Virus record (IMG/VR): IMGVR_UViG_3300005264_000188
Location: 1-23,688 of that record
Source: a virus
Direction: 5' to 3' (one strand)
DNA length: 23,688 nucleotides
Below are positions 1-6,831 of the stretch, one piece after another. Numbering within the stretch: position 1 is the first letter of the stretch; the number at the start of each line of letters is the position of its first letter. Position numbers and translations under genes: made by a program. Below the pieces are notes generated by a model. The model was given only the letters and a program-made list of their open reading frames with translations, did no database searches and was not told where the DNA came from.

Positions 1-2
1 AA

Positions 3-641
3 ATAGCAAAAGATATCGACGATGATCTTATTGCAGCATTTAAAGCAAAAGTATTAAAACGAATTAAATCTGAAGTAGGTATTAGTGTTGACTCAGAAGA
101 AGAAACGGAAGGTGAAGAAGAGATCGATGATGAAAACAAAAATGCTGAAGAGAACAAAGAAGATGGTGATGAGACTGAAGATGAAGAGTCAGAAGGAGTA
201 GAAGAAGATTCTAGAGAAGAAGATGAATCCGAAGAAGAGACAGACGAATCTGGAGAGGAATCTGAAGAAAGTGAAGGTGACGATGATGAAGACGTAGAGG
301 AAGATCTAGACTTACCTAAAGAAGACGAATTCGTTATTAAAATCGCAAAAGAAAACGATTTAGAAATTAACGATGTTTTAAGTTTGTGGAATAAAGCAAA
401 AAAAGAATCTTCAATTCAAGTTGATTTGAAATTAATTAAGAAAATCAATAATTTAATTTCAAAATGGCTTAAAACGGATAAAGAAATGTATAAAGATGAA
501 ATAATGAACATATTTAAAATCAATGAAAATATATTTAATGTTAATAACTCTTTTATTGAGTTAATTAAAGAAAATTTTATAGAAAAACAACACATTAAAA
601 CCTTTGATAGATTATATAGTGAATTTCATGAAAACCTTTAA
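3..641 (+). CDS. C-terminal part of an acidic protein (5' end outside window)
   Basis: The frame is open from the first bases to the TAA at 639-641 with no convincing start, so this is the 3' end of a gene beginning upstream. The visible part is about 212 residues. Roughly residues 30-110 are almost entirely Glu/Asp with some Ser, including runs such as EEETEGEEEIDDE, so that part is very acidic and probably disordered. About 100 residues of ordinary Lys/Ile/Asn-rich, probably helical sequence follow, ending in EFHENL. I do not recognise the family. Acidic low-complexity regions occur in T4-like scaffold and core proteins, but nothing here proves that role. The end overlaps the start of the next gene by 14 bases, so the two are probably translated together. 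Confidence 0.75.
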   Translation: MAKDIDDDLIAAFKAKVLKRIKSEVGISVDSEEETEGEEEIDDENKNAEENKEDGDETEDEESEGVEEDSREEDESEEETDESGEESEESEGDDDEDVEEDLDLPKEDEFVIKIAKENDLEINDVLSLWNKAKKESSIQVDLKLIKKINNLISKWLKTDKEMYKDEIMNIFKINENIFNVNNSFIELIKENFIEKQHIKTFDRLYSEFHENL

Positions 642-1410
642 GCAACATCTTCAAGAAATGTCATGGGATATGTCAGAACTTGAACCTCGTGACAATGCTC
701 CTATAAGTACTCATGACGTATCTCAAATGAAACTTAAAGGAACTGAAGATGTTTATTACGTTAAGTTTTCTGATAAGGATTTATATGATGACCTTTCTGA
801 CGCCAGTATTCATCCTATTATAGAATATTTAGCATATAAAATCTATAAGTTATATAAGTTGTCTGTTCCTGAAGTGGATCTTGTGACTGATAACGGTCGT
901 ATAGGTCTAGCCTCAAAAGCAACTAAAGGAAAACCCGTTAGTCATTCAAATCTTTTGAAAATTAAAAATATTGCAGACTTTTTTACTGTAAGTGCATTCA
1001 TTGCCAACTGGGACGTACTTGGAACTGGATTTGAAGCGGGCAATATTCTTGTAGATAATGGTAAAGCAACTTTAATCGATCCAGGGGGCTCTCTTACATT
1101 TAGAGCACAAGGAGCTCGAAAAGGATCAATGTTTAGTAATAATGTTGGAGAGGTTCAAACTCTTCAAGATCCTTCTATGAGTCAAGCAGCAGATGTGTTC
1201 AGGAAAGTAGATGTAACAAAGAGCATGAAGTCTTTCCTTAAAGTTCCTTGGAGTAAAATTAAGTCACTTTTAGACCAAGAAGATAAATATATAAGAAGTG
1301 TTATTGATTTAAATCTACTTAAAGCGTGGCAAAAAGAAATTAAGATCATAACATTAACCTTAAAGGAACGACATAAATCATTAACAGAAATTATTAAAAA
1401 AATAATTTGA
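628..1410 (+). CDS. Kinase-like (HipA/PI3K-like loop) protein with T4-type capsid-targeting N-terminus
   Basis: 260 aa from ATG 628. A TTG at 604 is in frame, but the ATG gives an N-terminus of known type. MKTFKQHLQE closely matches the T4 capsid-targeting sequence of internal proteins and Alt (MKTYQEFIAE, cut after an L/I-x-E motif by the gp21 protease); here L-Q-E would be the cleavage site. In the middle, around residues 125-165, the motif NWDVLGTGFEAGN is followed by a short strand, IDPGG and then FRAQG. This resembles the catalytic loop (D...N) and metal-binding Asp of protein-kinase-fold enzymes such as HipA-like and PI3/4-kinase-like domains; similar NWD...IDxGG...FRAQG motifs occur in phage head-associated proteins. 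Inference: a head-packaged, possibly injected kinase-like protein, analogous in logic to T4 Alt. No clear SD is visible; translation may be coupled to the upstream gene. Family assignment is by motif only. Confidence 0.6.
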   Translation: MKTFKQHLQEMSWDMSELEPRDNAPISTHDVSQMKLKGTEDVYYVKFSDKDLYDDLSDASIHPIIEYLAYKIYKLYKLSVPEVDLVTDNGRIGLASKATKGKPVSHSNLLKIKNIADFFTVSAFIANWDVLGTGFEAGNILVDNGKATLIDPGGSLTFRAQGARKGSMFSNNVGEVQTLQDPSMSQAADVFRKVDVTKSMKSFLKVPWSKIKSLLDQEDKYIRSVIDLNLLKAWQKEIKIITLTLKERHKSLTEIIKKII

Positions 1411-1433
1411 CAAACAAACGGAGATCTGATATT

Positions 1434-1838
1434 ATGAAAGAAAATAAAGCAATAAGTGCTGGTGACATTGCCAGTGCTGATTCAATCGTTGGAGGAAAAC
1501 CTATAAGAAGAAACAAAAAAGATGGATCTGGAAAAGGCAAAGGACAAAAAAACGGACAAAGAAGAAATCAAAGAGATCCTGAAAATTGCAGACGTAAAGT
1601 AATTAAAGAATCTGATGGATATTCATTTTATCAACAAAACGATTTAAACATCTTTGAAATAACCGATTTAAACGCTCAAAACACATATTTTACAGGTTAT
1701 AGGACTGGTAAACCACAATTTTGGAGACAAAACGACATCACATCTGAAATGATGAATATTATGAATTCTGAAGGTGGTAGAAACTTTACTGTAAAAATTG
1801 GTGATCAACATAGTTTTCCATTAAAACAAAAAAGGTAG
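1434..1838 (+). CDS. Hypothetical protein with a basic, Gly/Lys/Arg-rich N-terminal half
   Basis: 134 aa from ATG 1434, preceded by GGAG at about 1420-1423. An in-frame TTG at 1407 is less likely because it has no ribosome binding site of its own. Residues ~20-60 are strongly basic and low in complexity (KKDGSGKGKGQKNGQRRN), which suggests nucleic acid binding or disorder. The C-terminal half looks like a small folded domain (YSFYQQNDLNIFEITD, then YRTGKPQFWRQ). I do not recognise the family. It lies 23 bases after the kinase-like gene and just before another short basic gene. Confidence 0.65.
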   Translation: MKENKAISAGDIASADSIVGGKPIRRNKKDGSGKGKGQKNGQRRNQRDPENCRRKVIKESDGYSFYQQNDLNIFEITDLNAQNTYFTGYRTGKPQFWRQNDITSEMMNIMNSEGGRNFTVKIGDQHSFPLKQKR

Positions 1839-1839
1839 T

Positions 1840-1989
1840 ATGAGCAAGACAAGAGTAAGAATAAATAAAACTAAAGTTCCTAAAAAACACAAGTTAAAAG
1901 AAAATAAAAAAACTTATAAGAACTTCAAACAATTTTATGAAGAAGAAACAGTAGAAGACCTTGAATATAAAATTAAAGGTTTAAAATAA
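1840..1989 (+). CDS. Short basic hypothetical protein (49 aa)
   Basis: ATG 1840 follows the upstream TAG (1836-1838) after one base, with AAGG at about 1832-1835 as ribosome binding site. It encodes 49 residues and ends with TAA at 1987-1989. The first half is Lys/Arg-rich (MSKTRVRINKTKVPKKHK). The end contains NFKQFYEEETVEDLEYKIKG, which looks helical and acidic. It fills the gap to the next gene and keeps the strand and spacing of the operon, which is the main support. No family recognised. Confidence 0.55.
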   Translation: MSKTRVRINKTKVPKKHKLKENKKTYKNFKQFYEEETVEDLEYKIKGLK

Positions 1990-2004
1990 TTAAAAGGAGA
2001 AAAA

Positions 2005-2346
2005 ATGAATGAAGAAATTAAAACAGATGAAAAAATTGAAGATTATATAGAAAAAGTTAAAACATATCTATCATCCTTCCAACAAATAGGTCTCGACATA
2101 GGCTCTTTAGTTACTGAAAAAAATAAAGCCTATGGAGACTCCTTTAATCAATCAAAAAAAATTTTAGAGATCTTATATCCAAACGGTGTTACAAACGATC
2201 AATATCAAGATATGCTTACGATAATTCGAATTATTGACAAATTGTTCAGAATTGCTACAGATAAAGATGCTTTTGGAGAATCTCCTTGGGATGATATTGC
2301 TGGATACTCAATACTGGCAATTGAAAAAACATTGAGAATAAATTAG
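2005..2346 (+). CDS. DUF1599 / nucleotide-modification-associated-like phage protein
   Basis: 113 aa with a strong ribosome binding site (AAGGAG, about 7 bases before ATG). The core motif is EKNKAYGDSF, then ILYPNG, QYQDMLTIIRIIDKLFRIA and GESPWDDIAGYSILA. This pattern of an E-x-x-N-x-x-YG motif, a helix with R-x-x-DK-x-x-R and a final D-x-x-GY helix is typical of the all-alpha DUF1599/Nmad1-type proteins common in phages. Their reaction is not established; a link to nucleotide metabolism or modified bases is suspected from gene neighbourhoods. Here it lies directly upstream of the sliding clamp promoter, consistent with early DNA metabolism. Family by recalled motif, moderate certainty. Confidence 0.7.
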   Translation: MNEEIKTDEKIEDYIEKVKTYLSSFQQIGLDIGSLVTEKNKAYGDSFNQSKKILEILYPNGVTNDQYQDMLTIIRIIDKLFRIATDKDAFGESPWDDIAGYSILAIEKTLRIN

Positions 2347-2350
2347 ATTA

Positions 2351-2379
2351 TTGACAAACATTATTCTTTTTGATATACT
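2351..2379 (+). promoter_or_regulatory. Sigma70-type promoter for the sliding clamp gene
   Basis: TTGACA at 2351-2356 and TATACT at 2374-2379 with a 17-bp spacer. It lies directly after the preceding stop codon and 44 bp before the clamp start, with a predicted RNA start near 2386. Confidence 0.85.
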
Positions 2380-2426
2380 ACAATTAAATTTTAAATTAAT
2401 AAATTAATTAATGGAGAAACGAATGA
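2361..2426 (+). other. Weak inverted repeat burying the clamp promoter and start codon
   Basis: 2361-2371 (TTATTCTTTTT, in the promoter spacer) can pair with 2416-2426 (GAAACGAATGA, containing the ATG at 2423-2425): 10 of 11 positions pair, two of them G-U. This is the weakest member of the series in this window. Confidence 0.35.
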
Positions 2427-3151
2427 GTAAATTTAGTTATACTGAAGAAGAAATTAAGATTCTTAAAAACTTTGCTGAAATACATTCTGGAATGATCATA
2501 AAACCTGATAATTTTATGGTTGTAAATGGTATGGATAAATCCGTTGTAGGAGTATATAAATTTGAAAATCCTTATGATTATGATGAATATGGAATTTATG
2601 ATTTAAAAGAATTTTTATCTGGAATTGGTTTATACGAATCAGAATTAGAAATACATGAAAAATATGTAAGCATTTCTAATACAAAACAAGGGATTCAAAC
2701 AAAATACCGTAACACTAGTCTTGACATGCTTCCAGAAGTTAAAGATTTAAGTGAAAAAATGAGTCAGATTGATTGTGAACTTGAATTTTCATTAACAGCG
2801 GAAAAATATAACGTCCTAAAGAAGATTATTCAAGTTTATGGTGCCGATAGACTTTATTTTAGAGCGTTAGATAATAAATCAATACGTTTAGTTGCCGGAT
2901 GGAAACTTCAATCTGATTCCTTTGACCCAGAACTTCAAGAAAATGCAACTGAAATCATCTTTAAGGACGATGAAGTACAGTCTGCTAACCTACCTGATGA
3001 TACTGTTCTATATATCAAAGTAGATGAATTTAAATTAATGGAGGGAGATTATAATGTTAAAATATCGTCTAAAGGTATATCAAATTGGAAACATCAACAT
3101 ATTCAAACACTTCAATATTTTATAGGAATTGCTAACATTCAAGAGGATTAA
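2423..3151 (+). CDS. 45: DNA polymerase sliding clamp (T4 gp45-like)
   Basis: 242 aa from ATG 2423, with GGAG at 2413-2416. The ATG at 2411 is in frame but is itself part of this ribosome binding site. T4 gp45 is 228 aa, so this is full length. It is recognised from its position immediately before the clamp loader gene (T4 order 45-44-62) and from the overall pattern: two similar halves, with acidic strands and a C-terminal YFIGIANIQED close in type to the end of T4 gp45. In T4 it forms a trimeric ring that tethers gp43 to DNA and is also needed for late transcription. It has its own sigma70 promoter. A homing endonuclease gene separates it from 44. Confidence 0.8.
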   Translation: MSKFSYTEEEIKILKNFAEIHSGMIIKPDNFMVVNGMDKSVVGVYKFENPYDYDEYGIYDLKEFLSGIGLYESELEIHEKYVSISNTKQGIQTKYRNTSLDMLPEVKDLSEKMSQIDCELEFSLTAEKYNVLKKIIQVYGADRLYFRALDNKSIRLVAGWKLQSDSFDPELQENATEIIFKDDEVQSANLPDDTVLYIKVDEFKLMEGDYNVKISSKGISNWKHQHIQTLQYFIGIANIQED

Positions 3152-3159
3152 ATTTTACT

Positions 3160-3257
3160 TTAATAAATAGTATTAAGGAAGTAATCTGAAAAGCGCGAAC
3201 TTTTCAGAAACAGTCTAAGGTGACAAACCGCTGTCCTTCCTCTAATCTATTTATTAA
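3160..3257 (+). other. Structured leader of the homing endonuclease, sequestering its ribosome binding site
   Basis: TTAATAAATAG at 3160-3170 pairs perfectly with CTATTTATTAA at 3247-3257, which touches the AAGGTG ribosome binding site (3256-3261). Inside this stem lie further pairings: AGGAAG 3176-3181 with CTTCCT 3236-3241, a hairpin CTGAAAAG/CTTTTCAG at 3186-3207 with a CGCGAA loop, and ACAG 3210-3213 with CTGT 3231-3234. RNA started at the late promoter would lack the outer left arm but keep the inner hairpins. Confidence 0.6.
3161..3169 (+). promoter_or_regulatory. T4-like late promoter (TAATAAATA) before the homing endonuclease
   Basis: TAATAAATA at 3161-3169, a variant of the T4 late element TATAAATA. 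The same nine-base form recurs at 6845 and 11832. It lies 10 bp after the clamp stop codon and overlaps the left arm of an inverted repeat whose right arm lies at the endonuclease ribosome binding site. Confidence 0.6.
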
Positions 3258-3267
3258 GGTGAAGTCT

Positions 3268-4209
3268 ATGAGTAAAAAATTATCATATACTTATGTAAAA
3301 AATTATTTTAAAAGTCAAGGGTGTAAGTTGCTTGAAGATGTATATATAAATTCTAGAACTAAAATGAGGTATAAGTGTTCTTGTGGTAATAAAAGTCATA
3401 TAACATTTGGTAATTTTCAAAAAGGTCATAGATGTAAAAAATGTGGAGAAATAAGAAAAGCAGATAATAAAAGATTATCATATAAATACGTCGAGGAATA
3501 CTTTAAGAATCAAGGGTGTAAATTAATATCTAAAACGTATAAAAATAATTCTGAAAAATTAAAATTTATATGTAATTGTGGTAATCCCAATGTAGAAGAA
3601 GTAAGTTTTAACGCCTTTAAAAAAGGATCTCGTTGTAATAAATGTAAAATTATACGTCAATCTGAAAAAGTTAAATTATCTTATGAAGATGTTAAAGAGT
3701 ATTTTAAGTCTCAAAGATGTTTGTTGATATCGAAATCATATAAAGGTATTAATGAAAAGTTAAAATTTATATGTAATTGTGGTAATCCTAACATAGAAGA
3801 AATAACTTTTAATCATTTTAAACATCACTATCAAAGGTGTTCGAAATGTGGTTTAGAAAAAAGAAAAAAAACTCTAAGAATTAATAATGAAAAAAACGGT
3901 ATATGGACGCCTTTAGAAGATTTAAATAATTTTGAATTGTATAGAAGAAATGTTCATAGTTTAAGTAATTTGAATTACAGAAAACATAAAGACGTAATAA
4001 ATCCTTTAAATTTACCTAGAGGTCGTAATAAGTATCATTTAGATCATAAGTTTAGTGTTTTTGAAGGTTTTAAGAATAATATACCACCTTATATCATTGC
4101 AAACCTTTATAATTTGCAAATGTTAAGTGAAAATGAAAATTGTGTTAAACATGTATCATGTTCAATAACTAAAAAAGAATTAATGAATAAATTTTTTAAA
4201 GGAATTTAA
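3268..4209 (+). CDS. Free-standing HNH homing endonuclease with three zinc-ribbon (DUF723-like) repeats
   Basis: 313 aa from ATG 3268 with AAGGTG six bases upstream; the in-frame GTG at 3220 lies inside the structured leader. The first ~190 residues are three copies of a ~60-residue module: LSYxxVKxYFKSQGCxLxSKxYK, then CxCGN and RCxKC, i.e. a four-Cys zinc ribbon with a helical lead, like DUF723 DNA-binding modules. The C-terminus carries an HNH-type nuclease: YHLDHKFSVFEGF, then IPPYIIANLYNLQML and EN. The gene sits in the usually tight 45-44 interval and its stop abuts the clamp loader ATG, typical of an intergenic homing endonuclease in T4-like phages. It would cut the cognate site in phages lacking it. 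A late promoter and a sequestering hairpin control it, as in T4 I-TevI and mobE. Confidence 0.85.
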   Translation: MSKKLSYTYVKNYFKSQGCKLLEDVYINSRTKMRYKCSCGNKSHITFGNFQKGHRCKKCGEIRKADNKRLSYKYVEEYFKNQGCKLISKTYKNNSEKLKFICNCGNPNVEEVSFNAFKKGSRCNKCKIIRQSEKVKLSYEDVKEYFKSQRCLLISKSYKGINEKLKFICNCGNPNIEEITFNHFKHHYQRCSKCGLEKRKKTLRINNEKNGIWTPLEDLNNFELYRRNVHSLSNLNYRKHKDVINPLNLPRGRNKYHLDHKFSVFEGFKNNIPPYIIANLYNLQMLSENENCVKHVSCSITKKELMNKFFKGI

Positions 4210-5151
4210 ATGAAACCTAACGAATCATCATTATGGGTAGAGCGTTGGCGCCCGCAAAAATTTCAGGATATCGTTGCACCTTCAAAAATACATCAATATC
4301 TTGAAAAAGTTAAAAAAGATGGAGATATTTCTAACTTATTTTTTTATGGACCCTATGGAACTGGAAAGACGACTACTGCGCTTGCAATAGTTAAGGAACT
4401 TGGAGTAGATTTTATTCATCTTAATTGTTCATTAGATACTAGTATAAATGATGTGCGATACAAAATTCAAAATTTTGCAACGTCAAAAAGTCTTATGAAT
4501 GACTTAAAGAAAATTGTTATACTTGATGAAATGGATCGTATCAGTTCTGAAGGTCAAGATGCACTTAAAGGTTTAATTGAATTAACCTCAAAGAGAACTC
4601 GATATATTTTCATTACTAACCATAAAGAAAGAGTACATCAGGCTCTATTAAGTCGGACTCAATTATTTTCTTTTGGAGTTAATGAAAAAGAACGTGCAGA
4701 ATTAGTTAAACAATTCTTTAAAAGAGTTCAAAACATTTTAAAAACTGAAAAAGTCAAATTTGATTCTAAAGTTGTTGCTAAATTTGTTGCTGAAGGTTAT
4801 CCCGACTTTCGAAAAACAATAGGCGAACTTCAGAAATTTAGTAAAATGAATGGTGAAATAGATGAAAATTTGTTTAATATGCAAGATGAAGTAATTTCAT
4901 TAAGTCTTATTGAAGCTTTAAAGAATAAAAAAATTGATGATATGAGAAAGATTGTATCTGCAATTGATCCTAGTTCTTTTTATAGTACGATATATGTTGA
5001 CTTAAAGAAATATGTCGATAATTCAAGTATACCGACTTGTATTCACATCTTAGGTGAACATACTTATAGAGACGGTGTATCTATAAATCGGGAAATAAAC
5101 CTTGCAGACTGTTGTGTAAATCTAATGGAAAATATAAAATGGAAAAAATAA
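4210..5151 (+). CDS. 44: Clamp loader large subunit, AAA+ ATPase (T4 gp44-like)
   Basis: 313 aa, close to T4 gp44 (319 aa). N-terminal WVERWRPQKFQDIV is the usual RFC/gp44 opening. Walker A is GPYGTGKTT (residues 47-55). Walker B is VILDEMDR (DEMDR at 106-110; T4 has DEFDR). Sensor-1/arginine-finger region ITNHKE...LLSRTQ (SRT at 148-150) stands where RFC proteins have SRC. FRKTIGEL at about residues 196-203 is identical to T4 gp44. The protein would load the gp45 clamp onto primer-template with gp62. Its ATG directly follows the endonuclease stop, so it has no leader of its own and depends on read-through from the clamp promoter or on coupling. Overlaps the next gene by 13 bases. Confidence 0.95.
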   Translation: MKPNESSLWVERWRPQKFQDIVAPSKIHQYLEKVKKDGDISNLFFYGPYGTGKTTTALAIVKELGVDFIHLNCSLDTSINDVRYKIQNFATSKSLMNDLKKIVILDEMDRISSEGQDALKGLIELTSKRTRYIFITNHKERVHQALLSRTQLFSFGVNEKERAELVKQFFKRVQNILKTEKVKFDSKVVAKFVAEGYPDFRKTIGELQKFSKMNGEIDENLFNMQDEVISLSLIEALKNKKIDDMRKIVSAIDPSSFYSTIYVDLKKYVDNSSIPTCIHILGEHTYRDGVSINREINLADCCVNLMENIKWKK

Positions 5152-5444
5152 ATCTTGACGAATTAAGAAAAACCGAAGAATATAAACAGTATGTAAAAAC
5201 ACTTGCGGGTTCTAATGGTACAGCAGTAGGGTATGATAAAAGTCATACACATTCTAGTCCTTATGGACAAACTAGTCCCGCAATAGGTAATAATTTTTTT
5301 TTTCATCAACATACAACTGAATCAGGTCTATTAGGAACTCCGTATGAATACGATCCAGAAACGCTTAAACATAATCATTATTTAATTACACATGAAGAAA
5401 ACAAAAGCAAAAACAAAAGTAAAATCAAAATCGTTAAATCCTAA
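5139..5444 (+). CDS. His-rich hypothetical protein between the clamp loader genes
   Basis: 101 aa from ATG 5139 (an in-frame TTG at 5112 is less likely). It overlaps the end of gene 44 by 13 bases and the start of the next gene by 53 bases. It is rich in His and Gly/Ser: SHTHSSPYGQTS, FFFHQHTTESG, LKHNHYLITHEE, which could bind metal or be structural. The C-terminal tail is Lys/Asn-rich and falls where the next gene begins in another frame, so its composition may be dictated by overlap. Family not recognised. Confidence 0.6.
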   Translation: MEKINLDELRKTEEYKQYVKTLAGSNGTAVGYDKSHTHSSPYGQTSPAIGNNFFFHQHTTESGLLGTPYEYDPETLKHNHYLITHEENKSKNKSKIKIVKS

Positions 5445-5823
5445 ATTGACACCTTGGGATTATTTAAAATCTTTCAGAACTAAGAATTATATAGAAGATT
5501 TAAGCGGATTTAGTCCATTCTTAACAGCAATGAACTACAGCGCAGGTAACTCACAATTCTGCTTTATTGCTAATGCTCTTAATAAATTAGGACAACATAA
5601 ATTACCCAAAAGAGCATTTTATGATTTTTATTATTATTCAGTGCCTAAAAATCATAGATTTATTAAATATCCTAAATCCGCAAAAGATCCCAAGGAAATT
5701 AAACATATACAAGAGTGGTTTGGATGTGATGAAAAAAGTGCCAAAACAGCTTTAGAAGTTATTGATAAAAAAGAACTTAAAGAAATTAAAGATTTCTTTG
5801 AAAATAGAGGATTTATAAAATGA
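5392..5823 (+). CDS. 62: Probable clamp loader small subunit (T4 gp62-like)
   Basis: 143 aa; T4 gp62 is 187 aa. After a Lys-rich N-terminus (KKTKAKTKVKSKS) it continues FSPFLTAMNYSAGNSQFCFIANALNKL, then FYDFYYYSVPKNHRFIKYPK and a helical end with EWFGCDEKSAKTALEVI. This recalls the gp62 signature FNYLMAAVPRGKRYGKWAK followed by a helix in which the lattice of Lys/Tyr/Ala residues is kept. Position after gene 44 matches the T4 order. gp62 has no ATPase site and completes the 4:1 loader with gp44. No good ribosome binding site, so translation is likely coupled. Stop overlaps the next ATG (ATGA). Confidence 0.7.
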   Translation: MKKTKAKTKVKSKSLNPKLTPWDYLKSFRTKNYIEDLSGFSPFLTAMNYSAGNSQFCFIANALNKLGQHKLPKRAFYDFYYYSVPKNHRFIKYPKSAKDPKEIKHIQEWFGCDEKSAKTALEVIDKKELKEIKDFFENRGFIK

Positions 5824-6065
5824 AAGATAAAATTTTAGAAGAAACCGCTAAGTTATGTCATAAACAGTGGACTGGTTGGATGAAATATCTTTTTAAGAAA
5901 GGTGTTTTTAATGAAAATGGAACTTGGAGTATGCCTAAAGAATTTGTCGAAAGGTGGTTACGTCAAACGAATACTGAATATGAAGAGTTACCCGAGTATG
6001 AAAAAGAATCAGATAGAATAGAAGCATATAATTATATTAATTTATTTAAAAAGTTAATGTTATGA
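5820..6065 (+). CDS. Conserved phage hypothetical protein (WxxWMxYLF...ERWxRQ)
   Basis: 81 aa, start overlapping the previous stop (ATGA). The pattern WTGWMKYLFKKG, then NGTWSMPKEFVERWLRQ and YEELPEYEKESDRIEAYNYI is one I recall from many phage and prophage hypothetical proteins of this size. Its function is unknown to me. All likely helical, with no membrane segment. It is embedded in the replication operon and is stop-start coupled on both sides. Confidence 0.7.
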   Translation: MKDKILEETAKLCHKQWTGWMKYLFKKGVFNENGTWSMPKEFVERWLRQTNTEYEELPEYEKESDRIEAYNYINLFKKLML

Positions 6066-6367
6066 ATACAGAATTAAAAATTGCCAGTAGTAAAGTTCAC
6101 GATATTAATAAAGCAAAAAAATTTGAAGATCGAGATAAAGAAGAACAAAAAGTTATAAGGAATTATACTGTTTGGGAAAATCTTCTTAATTTTATTGAAA
6201 AATTTGGAGAAAATAGTGAAATTGAAAGCGGTTTAGTTATTATAAAAACAAATGATGGTGATATTAGAACTAATGCTTATAATATGGACTCTAATGAATA
6301 TATATCAGTATTAGAAGAAAGCAAACAAAGATTTTATTTTAACAAATTTATGGAAGATATTATATGA
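6062..6367 (+). CDS. Hypothetical protein (101 aa)
   Basis: Start overlaps the previous stop (ATGA) and its own stop overlaps the dUTPase start in the same way, which is the best support for its being real. The N-terminal third is Lys/Glu/Asp-rich and helical. The middle, WENLLNFIEKFGENSEIESGLVIIKTNDGDIRTNAYNM, looks like a small alpha/beta fold. No family recognised. Confidence 0.65.
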   Translation: MNTELKIASSKVHDINKAKKFEDRDKEEQKVIRNYTVWENLLNFIEKFGENSEIESGLVIIKTNDGDIRTNAYNMDSNEYISVLEESKQRFYFNKFMEDII

Positions 6368-6831
6368 GATTAAATATTGAAAAAATGAATAAAGATGCTA
6401 TAGTTCCTACTAGAGGTTCTACTTATAGTGCAGGACTTGATTTAACTGCAATTGATTATGAAGTTAAAAATGACGGAACTAATGGAATTGTATTATTTAA
6501 AACTGGTTTAAAAATGGAAATTCCTGAAGGTTATTTTGGTGCAATTTATATGAGATCCGGCTTAGCAAAAAAAGGTCAATGGATGTTAGCTAATTGTACG
6601 GGAGTGATTGATTCTGATTATCGTGGGGAAATCATGATTATGTTAAGATTTATCGGTTCTAATAGATTTTATGCAAGACAAATCAACTTCACAAAAGAAA
6701 TTAAAGAACTTATAGGCACTCGAATTGCTCAAATAATAATTCAACCTTATACAAATGTTGAATTAGCATCTGTTAAAAAAGTGAAAGATACTGAAAGATC
6801 TGACGGTGGTTTTGGATCAACGGGAAAATAA
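6364..6831 (+). CDS. dut: dUTP diphosphatase (trimeric dUTPase)
   Basis: 155 aa with all five family motifs in order: AGLDL (23-27), RSGLA (64-68), GVIDSDYRGEI (80-90, with the catalytic Asp), GTRIAQIII (118-126) and the glycine-rich C-terminal RSDGGFGSTG (145-154). It hydrolyses dUTP to dUMP and PPi, keeping uracil out of phage DNA and supplying dUMP for dTTP synthesis. An insertion of about 13 residues (FIGSNRFYARQIN region) lies between motifs 3 and 4, longer than in the shortest homologues. Last gene of the stop-start-coupled operon; its end is directly followed by a large inverted repeat. Confidence 0.97.
   Translation: MRLNIEKMNKDAIVPTRGSTYSAGLDLTAIDYEVKNDGTNGIVLFKTGLKMEIPEGYFGAIYMRSGLAKKGQWMLANCTGVIDSDYRGEIMIMLRFIGSNRFYARQINFTKEIKELIGTRIAQIIIQPYTNVELASVKKVKDTERSDGGFGSTGK

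Noticed and set aside
1407-1435. TTGACA, 17 bp, TATTAT sigma70-like promoter over the start of the 134-aa gene
   Set aside because: The -10 overlaps the start codon and the spacer contains the gene's own ribosome binding site, so RNA from it could not express the gene; probably chance.
3186-3207. Intrinsic terminator (8-bp stem)
   Set aside because: The stem is followed by GAAACAG-like sequence without a U tract, and the gene just downstream needs transcription through it.
3171-3246. Group I intron or hammerhead-type ribozyme upstream of the endonuclease
   Set aside because: The clamp and clamp loader genes are both intact, so no exon is interrupted; no P/Q/R/S-type core or CUGAUGA...GAAA core is present.
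3220-3267. GTG start 16 codons upstream of the endonuclease ATG
   Set aside because: It lies in the structured leader, and the extra residues have no similarity to the repeat module that begins right after the ATG.
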